Assembly: GCF_008692785.1 (NCBI RefSeq)
Contig: NZ_VXJV01000007.1
Span: forward strand, 62,001-126,000
Direction of reading: 5' to 3'
DNA length: 64,000 bases
Origin: Salmonella enterica subsp. diarizonae
GTDB lineage: Bacteria > Pseudomonadota > Gammaproteobacteria > Enterobacterales > Enterobacteriaceae
Part shown: piece after piece, positions 27,958-37,920 of the stretch
Numbering within the stretch: position 1 is the first letter of the stretch
Layout of the letters: every line of letters starts with the position of its first letter
Notes under the pieces: model-generated
Databases searched by the model: none
What the model was told of the DNA's origin: nothing
The model's input: only the letters and a program-made list of their open reading frames with translations
Made by a program: the position numbers and the translations under genes

Positions 27958-28230
27958 AACCGCTGGCGACGTTACGCCGCAGAAGGGCCAACGTCTTATT
28001 CGGCTAAGGGCAAAATAGCTATTCAATATCCCCGTAACATTAGCAGAGTCATCCTGCCCGGCGGCTATTTTATCCTTTTATTTACCCACTTATTTATAGT
28101 AAATATTATTCCTCGGAATTTATATTAAATTTACCGTAATCTTCGCGGCGGACGAATTAGCCATAAAACAGGTATATAAAAAGGCGCGGCTAACACGCTA
28201 AACACGTGTCGAATTTGTGCGATTTCCATA

Positions 28231-28581
28231 TTAATCACAAATGCACGCTTCACCTTTTTGCCACAGTTCGACCAGAGAGGCTGGCGCATCGTTTTCGGGA
28301 ACCAGAATAACGATGTCTGTATATTGCGCCTGTTGGTGCTGCGTCCAGATTATCTGGATTCGGAAATAGCGCTGGTCACCTTTGCCGGGTGAGTTCACCT
28401 GGCCCGGCGGCGAACCCACGGGTAACGTCTGCTTCAGAATATCGGTGATCCGCTGGCGTTGGGGAGCCGTCAACGTTGCTAACGCAATCTTGCGCTGCTT
28501 ATTTAGCTTAGGGATAAATGCCACCCCGCCTTCACGCGCCAGTTCCACAATGGCGTCATCGGTAAGCTCAGGGATATCCAT
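28231..28581 (-). CDS. Emfourin-like protealysin inhibitor
   Basis: This 116-residue soluble protein lies immediately after the M4 protease gene; its ATG abuts the protease TAG. The sequence (N-terminal ELTDDAIVELAREGGVAF, then an F-R-I-Q-I-I-W strand motif) and position fit emfourin, the proteinaceous inhibitor paired with protealysin in Serratia. It would bind the mature enzyme and restrain it inside the cell. Family assignment is by recollection of the operon type and general sequence character; a profile search for the emfourin (M4in) family would decide. Confidence 0.72.
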   Translation of the reverse strand: MDIPELTDDAIVELAREGGVAFIPKLNKQRKIALATLTAPQRQRITDILKQTLPVGSPPGQVNSPGKGDQRYFRIQIIWTQHQQAQYTDIVILVPENDAPASLVELWQKGEACICD

Positions 28582-29607
28582 CTATAGCACTCCTACGGTT
28601 TTCCATGCCTGCTCAATGGCGGAAGCCGTTGTTTGCCCGGAACGTTTTTCTCCGTGGGCAATGGTGAGTCTGGCAAAGTCCGCAAAACTGGCATTTTGGG
28701 CGAGATTGCGATCGCACAGCGTATCATACCAGGCATAACCGGCTTTTTCCCAGGCATAACCGCCGATTTGGCGGGCGGCCAGGTAAAATGCCCGGTTCGG
28801 GATGCCGGAATTAAGATGCACACCGCCATTGTCTTCACGGGTTTTAATAAAATCCTGCATATGAGCAGGCTGAGGGTCTTTTCCAAGTAGCGGATCGTCA
28901 TACGCGGTGCCCGGCGAGGCCATAGAGCGTAACCCTTTGCCATTAATACCTTTAGCCAGTAGCCCTTCGCCAATAATCCAGTCAGCCTGCCCGGCAGTTT
29001 GCTGGAGATGAAACTGTTTTACCAGTGAACCAAAAACGTCGGAAAGCGATTCATTCAGCGCGCCAGCTTGCTCAAAATAAATTAACCCGGCTTCTGTTTC
29101 TGTAACGCCGTGAGTCAACTCATGCGCGACGATATCAATCGCAATCGTAAAACGGTTAAATATTTCTCCATCGCCGTCGCCAAATACCATCTGCTGCCCA
29201 TTCCAGAACGCGTTCTGGTAGTCGCGACCGTAGTGTACTGTACCGATCAGCGCCAGACCTTTATTATCCAGCGAGTCGCGATGATACTTTTGCCAGAAAA
29301 ATTCGTGGGTAATGCCGAGATAATCATAAGCTTCATCAACGGCGATATCGCCGTTGGACGGTTGTCCCTCATGGCGAACCTGTAATCCAGGTAATTCCTG
29401 AGCTTGTCTGGCGTCGTAGATATCGCGTTCAAGCTGGCCTGGATGGGCGGGATGGGACACAGGTGATTTGACAGGATTATGCGCCATCAGAGTTTGCACA
29501 TGCGTTAACGTCAGACGAGCGCATCGCTGTTGGGGCGCCGAGCCGTTCGCGATAATACGGCGCAAAATATAAGGTGGGATCACAGTGTGGCAAGAAACAG
29601 TATTCAT
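28582..29607 (-). CDS. Protealysin-like M4 (thermolysin family) metalloprotease precursor
   Basis: This 341-residue protein is the same length as the Serratia protealysin precursor. It has a short propeptide carrying PPYILRRI and no signal peptide, a hallmark of protealysin-like proteases that accumulate in the cytoplasm. Zinc/catalytic motif HELTH is at residues 162-166, the third ligand region is NESLSD, and the M4 histidine region DNGGVHLNSGIPNRAFYLAA is intact. The ATG at 29607 has AAGGAGA upstream. It is followed without gap by the inhibitor-like gene. In Serratia, protealysin cleaves actin and is linked to invasion; here only the enzyme class is supported. Confidence 0.9.
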   Translation of the reverse strand: MNTVSCHTVIPPYILRRIIANGSAPQQRCARLTLTHVQTLMAHNPVKSPVSHPAHPGQLERDIYDARQAQELPGLQVRHEGQPSNGDIAVDEAYDYLGITHEFFWQKYHRDSLDNKGLALIGTVHYGRDYQNAFWNGQQMVFGDGDGEIFNRFTIAIDIVAHELTHGVTETEAGLIYFEQAGALNESLSDVFGSLVKQFHLQQTAGQADWIIGEGLLAKGINGKGLRSMASPGTAYDDPLLGKDPQPAHMQDFIKTREDNGGVHLNSGIPNRAFYLAARQIGGYAWEKAGYAWYDTLCDRNLAQNASFADFARLTIAHGEKRSGQTTASAIEQAWKTVGVL

Positions 29608-29684
29608 ACCGATCTCCTTATGGCGGACAATGCCGAAAAGAACATCAGTAGTATAGATTGTGAGCATCAAAGCATTATATGCTT

Positions 29685-31079
<1,395 letters not shown>

Positions 31080-31141
31080 TTATTCAATCGATAGTAACCT
31101 GCTCACAGGGGATCGCAAGCACTATTTGCAAAAAAGTGTAG

Positions 31142-31157
31142 ATGCAACCGATTACGT
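31142..31157. promoter_or_regulatory. PurR operator of guaBA
   Basis: ATGCAACCGATTACGT matches the PurR consensus ACGCAAACGTTTTCGT at 12 of 16 positions and sits immediately upstream of the -10 element, where E. coli guaBA has its PurR site. Repression by PurR with hypoxanthine or guanine is expected. Confidence 0.72.
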
Positions 31158-31161
31158 TCTG

Positions 31162-31167
31162 TATAAT
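31162..31167 (+). promoter_or_regulatory. -10 element of the guaBA promoter
   Basis: TATAAT is followed at once by GCCGCGG, a GC-rich discriminator typical of promoters under stringent (ppGpp) and growth-rate control, as known for guaB in E. coli. The start codon lies about 43 bases downstream. Confidence 0.75.
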
Positions 31168-31209
31168 GCCGCGGCAATATTTATTAACCTCCCAGGTGAG
31201 ATATTGCCC

Positions 31210-32676
31210 ATGCTACGTATCGCTAAAGAAGCCCTGACGTTTGACGACGTCCTCCTTGTTCCCGCTCACTCTACCGTTCTGCCGAATACTGCCGATCTCA
31301 GCACGCAGTTGACGAAAACCATTCGTCTGAATATTCCTATGCTTTCTGCGGCGATGGACACCGTGACTGAAGCGCGCCTGGCAATTGCCCTGGCACAGGA
31401 AGGCGGCATTGGTTTTATCCACAAAAACATGTCTATTGAGCGCCAGGCGGAAGAAGTTCGCCGCGTGAAGAAACACGAGTCCGGCGTAGTGACCGACCCG
31501 CAGACCGTCCTGCCAACCACCACGTTGCATGAAGTGAAAGCCCTGACCGAGCGTAACGGCTTCGCGGGCTATCCGGTGGTGACTGAAGACAACGAGCTGG
31601 TAGGTATTATCACCGGTCGTGACGTGCGTTTCGTCACCGATCTGAACCAGCCGGTCAGCGTTTATATGACGCCGAAAGAGCGTCTGGTGACCGTTCGCGA
31701 AGGCGAAGCCCGTGAAGTCGTACTGGCAAAAATGCACGAAAAACGCGTAGAAAAAGCGCTGGTCGTTGATGATAACTTCCATCTGCTTGGCATGATTACC
31801 GTAAAAGATTTCCAGAAAGCGGAACGTAAACCAAACTCCTGTAAAGATGAGCAGGGCCGTTTACGTGTCGGCGCCGCGGTCGGCGCAGGCGCGGGCAACG
31901 AAGAGCGCGTTGACGCGCTGGTGGCGGCAGGCGTTGACGTACTGCTGATCGACTCTTCTCACGGTCATTCAGAAGGTGTGTTGCAACGTATTCGTGAGAC
32001 GCGCGCTAAATATCCGGATCTGCAAATCATCGGCGGCAACGTCGCGACGGGCGCAGGCGCTCGCGCGCTGGCGGAAGCGGGTTGCAGCGCGGTGAAAGTG
32101 GGTATCGGTCCGGGCTCTATCTGTACCACCCGTATCGTTACTGGTGTGGGCGTGCCGCAAATTACCGCGGTGTCCGACGCGGTGGAAGCGCTGGAAGGCA
32201 CCGGGATTCCGGTTATCGCTGACGGCGGTATTCGCTTCTCCGGCGACATCGCTAAAGCCATCGCCGCTGGCGCGAGCGCCGTCATGGTCGGCTCTATGCT
32301 GGCCGGTACGGAAGAGTCTCCGGGCGAAATCGAACTCTACCAGGGCCGTTCTTACAAATCTTACCGCGGCATGGGCTCGCTGGGCGCGATGTCCAAAGGT
32401 TCCTCCGACCGTTACTTCCAGAGCGACAACGCCGCCGACAAACTGGTGCCGGAAGGTATCGAAGGCCGCGTAGCCTATAAAGGCCGCCTGAAAGAGATCA
32501 TTCACCAGCAGATGGGCGGCCTGCGTTCCTGTATGGGGCTGACCGGTTGTGCTACCATCGACGAACTACGTACTAAAGCGGAGTTTGTGCGTATCAGCGG
32601 TGCGGGTATCCAGGAAAGCCACGTTCACGACGTGACCATCACCAAAGAGTCCCCGAACTACCGTCTGGGCTCCTGA
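31210..32676 (+). CDS. guaB: IMP dehydrogenase
   Basis: This 488-residue enzyme oxidises IMP to XMP with NAD+, the first step toward GMP. The catalytic cysteine C305 lies in GPGSICTTR; the flap motif and the tandem CBS regulatory domains (about residues 93-205) are present. The ATG at 31210 follows AGGTGAG and gives the conserved [18 protein letters not shown]; a frame 28 codons longer overlaps the promoter. It forms an operon with guaA. Confidence 0.97.
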   Translation: MLRIAKEALTFDDVLLVPAHSTVLPNTADLSTQLTKTIRLNIPMLSAAMDTVTEARLAIALAQEGGIGFIHKNMSIERQAEEVRRVKKHESGVVTDPQTVLPTTTLHEVKALTERNGFAGYPVVTEDNELVGIITGRDVRFVTDLNQPVSVYMTPKERLVTVREGEAREVVLAKMHEKRVEKALVVDDNFHLLGMITVKDFQKAERKPNSCKDEQGRLRVGAAVGAGAGNEERVDALVAAGVDVLLIDSSHGHSEGVLQRIRETRAKYPDLQIIGGNVATGAGARALAEAGCSAVKVGIGPGSICTTRIVTGVGVPQITAVSDAVEALEGTGIPVIADGGIRFSGDIAKAIAAGASAVMVGSMLAGTEESPGEIELYQGRSYKSYRGMGSLGAMSKGSSDRYFQSDNAADKLVPEGIEGRVAYKGRLKEIIHQQMGGLRSCMGLTGCATIDELRTKAEFVRISGAGIQESHVHDVTITKESPNYRLGS

Positions 32677-32682
32677 TTTTCT

Positions 32683-32710
32683 TCGCCCGACCTTCGCGTC
32701 GGGCGATTTA
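32683..32710 (+). terminator. Hairpin between guaB and guaA
   Basis: TCGCCCGAC pairs with GTCGGGCGA (32683-32706), followed by TTTATTTA. It is stable enough to cause partial termination or stabilise the guaB message inside the operon. Confidence 0.6.
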
Positions 32711-32745
32711 TTTAATCTGTTTCACTTGCCTCGGAATTAGCGTCA

Positions 32746-34323
32746 ATGACAGACAATATTCATAAACATCGCATTCTCATCCTGGATTTCGGATCGCAAT
32801 ACACTCAGTTGGTCGCACGTCGCGTGCGTGAACTGGGCGTTTATTGCGAACTGTGGGCATGGGATGTAACTGAAGCACAAATCCGTGAGTTCAATCCAAG
32901 CGGCATTATCCTTTCCGGCGGCCCGGAAAGTACCACCGAAGAAAACAGCCCGCGCGCGCCGCAGTATGTCTTTGAAGCAGGCGTGCCGGTATTTGGCGTC
33001 TGCTACGGGATGCAGACCATGGCGATGCAGCTTGGCGGTCATGTAGAAGGTTCTAATGAACGTGAATTTGGTTACGCGCAGGTCGAAGTGCTGACCGACA
33101 GCGCATTGGTTCGCGGTATTGAAGACTCCCTGACCGCTGACGGCAAGCCGTTGCTGGATGTCTGGATGAGCCATGGTGATAAAGTGACGGCGATTCCGTC
33201 CGACTTCGTCACCGTCGCCAGCACCGAAACCTGTCCGTTCGCGATTATGGCGAACGAAGAAAAACGCTTCTACGGTGTGCAGTTCCACCCGGAAGTGACC
33301 CATACCCGCCAGGGGATGCGGATGCTGGAGCGTTTTGTACGCGATATCTGCCAGTGTGAAGCGTTGTGGACTCCGGCGAAGATCATCGACGATGCCGTAG
33401 CCCGCATTCGCGAGCAGGTAGGCGATGATAAAGTCATTCTCGGTCTCTCCGGGGGGGTCGACTCCTCCGTGACCGCGATGCTGCTGCACCGTGCGATCGG
33501 TAAAAATCTGACTTGTGTTTTCGTTGATAATGGTCTGCTGCGCTTGAATGAAGCCGAGCAGGTGATGGACATGTTTGGCGATCATTTCGGTCTGAATATC
33601 GTTCACGTTCCGGCAGAAGAGCGCTTCCTGTCCGCGTTGGCTGGCGAGAATGATCCGGAAGCCAAGCGTAAGATCATTGGCCGTGTTTTCGTGGAAGTGT
33701 TCGACGAAGAAGCGCTCAAGCTGGAAGACGTGAAATGGCTGGCGCAGGGGACTATCTATCCTGATGTGATCGAATCTGCCGCCTCCGCAACCGGTAAAGC
33801 GCATGTCATCAAATCTCACCACAATGTCGGCGGCCTGCCGAAAGAGATGAAGATGGGGCTGGTTGAACCGCTGAAAGAGTTGTTCAAAGATGAAGTACGT
33901 AAGATTGGTCTGGAGCTGGGCCTGCCGTATGACATGCTGTATCGCCATCCGTTCCCGGGGCCGGGCCTCGGCGTGCGCGTACTGGGCGAAGTGAAGAAAG
34001 AGTACTGTGACCTGCTGCGTCGCGCAGACGCTATCTTCATTGAAGAGCTGCGCAAAGCGGATCTGTACGACAAAGTGAGTCAGGCGTTCACTGTCTTCCT
34101 GCCGGTCCGTTCCGTGGGCGTCATGGGTGATGGGCGTAAGTACGATTGGGTGGTCTCCCTGCGTGCCGTCGAAACTATCGACTTTATGACCGCGCACTGG
34201 GCGCATCTGCCGTATGACTTCCTGGGGCGCGTTTCCAACCGCATCATCAATGAAGTCAACGGGATTTCCCGTGTGGTGTATGACATCAGTGGTAAACCGC
34301 CGGCAACAATTGAGTGGGAATAA
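32746..34323 (+). CDS. guaA: GMP synthase (glutamine-hydrolysing)
   Basis: This 525-residue enzyme aminates XMP to GMP. The N-terminal glutamine amidotransferase domain has nucleophile C86 (GVCYGMQ) and the downstream FHPEVTH His-Glu pair. The synthetase domain has the PP-loop LSGGVDSSV at about residue 235, and the C-terminal dimerisation domain ends PPATIEWE. It is cotranscribed with guaB and ends at a strong terminator that also marks the boundary of the accessory region. Confidence 0.98.
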   Translation: MTDNIHKHRILILDFGSQYTQLVARRVRELGVYCELWAWDVTEAQIREFNPSGIILSGGPESTTEENSPRAPQYVFEAGVPVFGVCYGMQTMAMQLGGHVEGSNEREFGYAQVEVLTDSALVRGIEDSLTADGKPLLDVWMSHGDKVTAIPSDFVTVASTETCPFAIMANEEKRFYGVQFHPEVTHTRQGMRMLERFVRDICQCEALWTPAKIIDDAVARIREQVGDDKVILGLSGGVDSSVTAMLLHRAIGKNLTCVFVDNGLLRLNEAEQVMDMFGDHFGLNIVHVPAEERFLSALAGENDPEAKRKIIGRVFVEVFDEEALKLEDVKWLAQGTIYPDVIESAASATGKAHVIKSHHNVGGLPKEMKMGLVEPLKELFKDEVRKIGLELGLPYDMLYRHPFPGPGLGVRVLGEVKKEYCDLLRRADAIFIEELRKADLYDKVSQAFTVFLPVRSVGVMGDGRKYDWVVSLRAVETIDFMTAHWAHLPYDFLGRVSNRIINEVNGISRVVYDISGKPPATIEWE

Positions 34324-34370
34324 GCCGATAACCCTTCCTGTGTTTTCATGAACAGGTAAAAGTGAACTTA

Positions 34371-34400
34371 ACCCTCTGTTCTTGCAGAGGGTTTTTCTTT
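34371..34400 (+). terminator. Intrinsic terminator of guaBA
   Basis: ACCCTCTG and CAGAGGGT form a perfect eight-base stem around a six-base loop, followed by TTTTCTTT. Confidence 0.92.
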
Positions 34401-34418
34401 ATGTGCATTCATGTTTTC

Positions 34419-35274
34419 TCACCTCTTCTGATATTGGGGTTTTTCCATCATTTTCTGCTTTTTTAATCCGATGTAATTCACCCGGGTCGTGGCTTTTGCC
34501 CCGGTCAGCGCTTTCTGCCGCAGCTCTTCCTCGTACCAGAATTCATCTCGTTCGGGGGCATTGCCGCTGCCTTCACCCGCAGACGGGACATACAGCACGG
34601 ATATTATCGCACCCACATACGGAATCCCCCGGGTGGCTCCCAGTACACCGGTCAGGGACCATTCCCCCCGGACCTGAGTCATTACGCCAGTAGCGGTCCC
34701 CGGAGCAAGCGGTGCAGCCGTTGCCTGAGCAGGTGCATTTGCGCCTCCGTCGTCAGGCTGGGCAAAAATTGTCATCTGTCCAAAGTTATCAACGGGCTCT
34801 TCGGCAGTACCGGCATCCGTGCAGCCTTTCGCCTTCAGGCAGGATTTTGCATACACCGGCGTTACCCAGGGGGGGTGGGGTTAAGTTCCCGCATCGTTGC
34901 CGGAGGAGGGCGCGGGGGGTATCCAGAGGTAAAGCGCTTCGTGTCGCAGCCATCGTCCTTTTCGTCCGGCGCAGGTGCATCGTCGTTGTCCCGTACTCTA
35001 TTTTCCCCGCCTCCAGTCGCAGGTAACTCCCGTCGCCAATCAGCGTGATGCGCTTCTTCCCGGCAAAAGAGATGTCACTCGCTGAGCTCAGCGTCAGCTT
35101 CTTCTCTGCAAACAACCGCAGGCTGGCGTTTTGCGCCTGGACATCTATTGCCCCTTCTCCGGATTTCAGGCTCAGTTGTCCGGTGTGGGCAGAGAGCCCC
35201 AGCTTCTCCCCGGCCAGTTGCATATCTTCACCGCTGGTCAGCGCCATCCCTTCCGGGGCGGTCATCAGCAGCAC
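34419..35274 (-). pseudogene. VgrG C-terminal remnant with linker to a pyocin-type effector (frameshifted)
   Basis: Reading leftward from 35274, the frame encodes DUF2345-type VgrG repeats (TAPEGMALTSGEDMQLAGEKLG ... SGEGAIDVQAQNA) that form the T6SS spike beta-helix. The VgrG gp27/gp5 N-terminal part is absent and a stop lies directly upstream. At a C7 run (G7 on the + strand, 34869-34875) the frame breaks; removing one C joins it to YAKSCLKAKGCTDAGTAEEP and a pyocin-S-like linker continuing to about TTRV. After that the sequence diverges and stops near guaA. This is a gene fragment with lost 5' and 3' ends plus a homopolymer frameshift. Confidence 0.8.
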
Positions 35275-35365
35275 CTCGTTTATTCATTTTCCCCTGAGCA
35301 AGTATCTGCTCTTTCGTCATATCGGCATACCGCATATCATCAGCAGTGAAGTCAATGAAAAACAT
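35228..35365 (-). other. Small open frame at the 5' junction of the VgrG remnant
   Basis: A 45-codon frame starts MFFIDFTADDMRYADMTKEQ and runs out of frame into the VgrG remnant. The first 30 residues look like genuine protein sequence but I do not recognise them. It probably represents the start of another lost gene joined to vgrG by deletion; a separate functional gene is unlikely. Confidence 0.3.
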
Positions 35366-35493
35366 CTACCAGACAACTTTGATAATTGAATTAGACATTG
35401 ATAATAAAATCCTTATGAGTCTTTAAAATGTGGAAGACTCAATGGTTTCCTCCATTTTATTAGTTAGTGAAATATTGAGATGAACTGACTCCA

Positions 35494-35888
35494 TCATCTT
35501 TTGTGATCAACTGGAATTGTGTATCCTTCAACATAGTCGTTAACACCATTTATTGAAAAAGAGTTATCTCCAAGAATATCCCCTGGAAAAAAACAGCATC
35601 AGCAAATACACCATCAAATTCTGAAAAATGAAATGGAGAACTTTGCCCTAAATATTTTCCCTTTTTATCATATAAAACAAGAAATATGTCATTACATATG
35701 AAGTTTTGATACGCCGCATAGGGTGTAGTGGGTAATATGTCGTAAGCGACTATTTTAAATTGACCATCTTGGCTTACTTTTTCATAAATATAGTTAAACT
35801 TGCCAAAAAATGCTACGGGTGAAAAAACAAACCATATGAATAATAGTATTACAAAAATAACAATTTTACTCACAGAGCATATTCTCAT
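35494..35888 (-). pseudogene. Membrane-anchored immunity-like gene (DUF6201-like), frameshifted near the 3' end
   Basis: The frame from ATG 35888 encodes an N-terminal membrane anchor (VSKIVIFVILLFIWFVFSPVAFF) and a periplasmic domain, then stops prematurely at 35550. A run of seven A on the + strand (35587-35593) precedes the break; one more base would extend the protein with DILGDNSFSINGVNDYVEGY and end at 35494. The family name is from memory. The start overlaps the stop of an upstream 30-residue tail (ATGA), the usual coupling of toxin and immunity genes. If the deletion is real, the protein loses about 25 residues. Confidence 0.6.
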
Positions 35889-35895
35889 AACTCAA

Positions 35896-36207
35896 TCACC
35901 CTATCTTTATCAAGTGGAGGAGTCCATAATACATCAGAAAAAACGATGTAATCTCCACCAGTGTTGTGTTTTTTTGCCATTCTCTAAAATCTGAATTAAA
36001 TACAGGCACAAAAAGAATTTTGGTCATATCGGGTAAGCCACAATCTGGTAAATGGGATATGGTCCCGGCCCGGGCGTTCAAAATACGCTGGATGTTATCC
36101 AATACAGATAAAATGACCTGGTCTTCTTCGTTAATAACTTCAAGGGGAAGATCCCCTGTAAAGTTGCAAGTAAGAATTTCATACAATGAAGGTGTTTTTC
36201 GGTCCAT
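35896..36207 (-). pseudogene. tssE 5' fragment (T6SS baseplate, gp25-like), truncated
   Basis: The first 65 residues (SLYEILTCNFTGDLPLEVINE ... QVILSVLDNIQRILNARAG ... LPDMTKIL) match the N-terminal half of TssE, the gp25-like T6SS baseplate wedge protein, normally about 135-150 residues. After DMTKIL the sequence has no TssE character and the frame ends. A neighbouring frame 3' of a T7 run (35969-35975, + strand) encodes KKHNTGGDYIVFSDVLWTPP up to a TGA overlapping the next gene, which looks like the tail of a different protein. No intact tss gene lies nearby, so this cannot support a secretion machine. Confidence 0.72.
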
Positions 36208-36227
36208 AATTGATTTTTTCCCACACT

Positions 36228-36764
36228 CTATGCTGGTAATGGATAAGGCAAATCAATTTCTGGTGCGTCTGGTAACCAACGGCCTGATTTTTTCATTAAA
36301 TACCCCAAAATCTCATCATAAGTTAAATTGACGTCAGACATTGAATCATTTTTAAACCAGTATTCAGGATAGTAGAATAGATCTGAGACACATGGCTCAG
36401 AGAAATTCAACTCTATCAGGCTAAGAGCATAACCTTGTAAGGCCTCATTACCTTCAGCGGTGCTTATAAATTCTATTATTTATTTCGCCTCATGGAAAGA
36501 CAAGTCCGCTTGATATTTAGCTTGATAAAGGGCCGTCTTTACAAAATTTTCTGTAGAAATCCATGAGTGGTAGTCACGAAAATCGCTAAATTCAAACTTA
36601 GTAACAGCAAAGATATTCCACTTTTCTATCAATGCATTCACTTTGCTAGATATTTCGTCGGACCCAGTATCTATGAGATTCGTTAATTCTTCTGCAATTG
36701 CTGTCATAGATTGCATTTTATCATGATGAATTTCAGAGGGATTTAATCTAACTGGCAATGGCAT
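36228..36764 (-). pseudogene. Unrecognised small accessory protein gene with an in-frame ochre codon
   Basis: The frame from ATG 36764 encodes 94 residues (MPLPVRLNPSEIHHDKMQSM ...) to TAA at 36480-36482. The same frame continues without a stop to 36228 for 83 more codons (IIEFISTAEGNEALQGYALS ... LPYPLPA), strongly suggesting one protein of about 178 residues cut by one nonsense codon. AGG precedes the ATG. The segment SDLFYYPEYW recalls the YYP motif of colicin immunity proteins but the rest does not fit. Its place between an Im-type gene and a tssE fragment suggests an immunity or cassette gene; function is unknown. Confidence 0.5.
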
Positions 36765-36857
36765 AATAACCTCATGGACATTACTATCATGTTAATTTAT
36801 AACTTAAGGCTGCTATGCGGCAGTCATATTATTTTTCTGTTCATGATTTTGTTTGAC

Positions 36858-37154
36858 CTATGAGTCTTTGAATAAAGGAAGCCCTTGAGATTTCCTCCAT
36901 TTAATTACTTCATTCAATGCACCTTCAGGTGAATCATTTTCAGGTGTATCTGGATAGTATATAAAGTCACTAACTTCTCCGGTTCCAACCAGTACAGTCA
37001 GAAAATCAAGGAGATTATCCAAATAAATTTCTAGCTCGTCACCCTTGAGTGATGGCGATGATCTATGATTTGCATAAAATTCATCCAATATTTTCTTAAA
37101 TTCACTTTCGGTATAACTTTCCAATTTCTCTTTAACATTATTAATATCAATCAT
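36858..37154 (-). CDS. Colicin/pyocin DNase immunity protein (Im9 family)
   Basis: This 98-residue acidic protein has the Im family landmarks: SYTESEF near the N-terminus, the Tyr-Tyr pair in SDFIYYP, then NDSPEGALNEVIKWRKSQGLPLFKD. It would bind an HNH DNase domain and block it. The ATG at 37154 was chosen because GAGGGAG lies six bases upstream; an ATG at 37169 that overlaps the toxin stop (ATGA) is also in frame and would add five residues. It directly follows the broken HNH toxin gene and is itself intact. Confidence 0.88.
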   Translation of the reverse strand: MIDINNVKEKLESYTESEFKKILDEFYANHRSSPSLKGDELEIYLDNLLDFLTVLVGTGEVSDFIYYPDTPENDSPEGALNEVIKWRKSQGLPLFKDS

Positions 37155-37165
37155 AATAGGCTCCC

Positions 37166-37920
37166 TCATTCCCCGTAATGAATGAATTTATGAAGTTTTG
37201 GCGTTGTAATTCGCAAATTATCGATATCATACACTCCACCACCTTCTTCAATAGGTTTTATGTGATGTATTTCAAACTTCTTAATTACTTGTTTTGGTCC
37301 TACATAATGTCCAGCAAATGGGGCTGTTGGTGCTTTCCCCTCTTGCATCGCCTCTATATTACCGTTACTAAACTGTTTTGATAGCTCTGGATCTTTGCTT
37401 ATTTCTAACCATAAATCCTCCCGAGACTTACGGAAACTATCATAGTGTCTTCCACGTAATTTATCTGCAATATTTGAAGGGATTTTAGCACCCTCTCCAT
37501 TGTTTGTTACAGACAAATCAAGCCACTTCTATCCTGTTTCAATTTGAGAACCGTTTCCTGAAGCTGTACCAGCCTGATCCCGCGGATCATCCTTCAGATA
37601 AACATAAATCGGCTTACTGCCTGAATCCGCAGGGAACACCAGAATGTAATCGTTAAGATCGCGTTCTTCCGGCACCGGGAATGGTGGTGTCGTGTATTCA
37701 TCTTTGCCGTCAGGAATTGGCGTGACGAGTATTGTAGCCTGGTCTATTGACTTGATGTCGCTGCCGGTATGTGAGGGAAGGTCACTTCCTTCAGGTCTCT
37801 CAGGCGTCCAGGTAATCAGCGGACCATCGGCACCGTGAGCTGGAGTGAACTCATACCGATTATGTTCACTATTCCACACCATGTTTTGTATTCGGTCGAG
37901 GAAATCTTAGTGACCGCGCA
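37166..37920 (-). pseudogene. Pyocin-S/HNH DNase effector tip interrupted by an in-frame amber codon
   Basis: The left-reading frame is open from after a stop at about 37909 and encodes an S-type pyocin linker domain (DGPLITWTPERPEG ... LNDYILVFPADSGSKPIYVY). A TAG follows at 37529-37531, then without frame change the colicin-E9-like nuclease: KWLDLS, IPSNIADKLRGR, DPELSKQF and the HNH core EIHHIKPIEEGGGVYDIDNL ... HKFIH. All metal/catalytic histidines are present. The 5' delivery part (VgrG or other) is missing here. Restoring one codon would rejoin linker and nuclease. The Im gene follows with a four-base overlap or a short gap. Confidence 0.82.

Noticed and set aside
32743-34206. Long open frame antisense to guaA (487 codons)
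   Set aside because: It is the mirror of a highly conserved, GC-biased gene; the translation is rich in His/Phe/Arg without domain structure and has no ribosome site.
34712-35026. Plus-strand frame of 104 codons across the VgrG remnant
   Set aside because: It is the opposite strand of recognisable VgrG coding sequence and has no start signal.
37166-37516. HNH domain as a free-standing gene starting at TTG 37516
   Set aside because: The TTG is an internal Leu codon in a conserved stretch (KWLDLS) and lacks a ribosome site; continuity with the linker across the amber codon is the better explanation.
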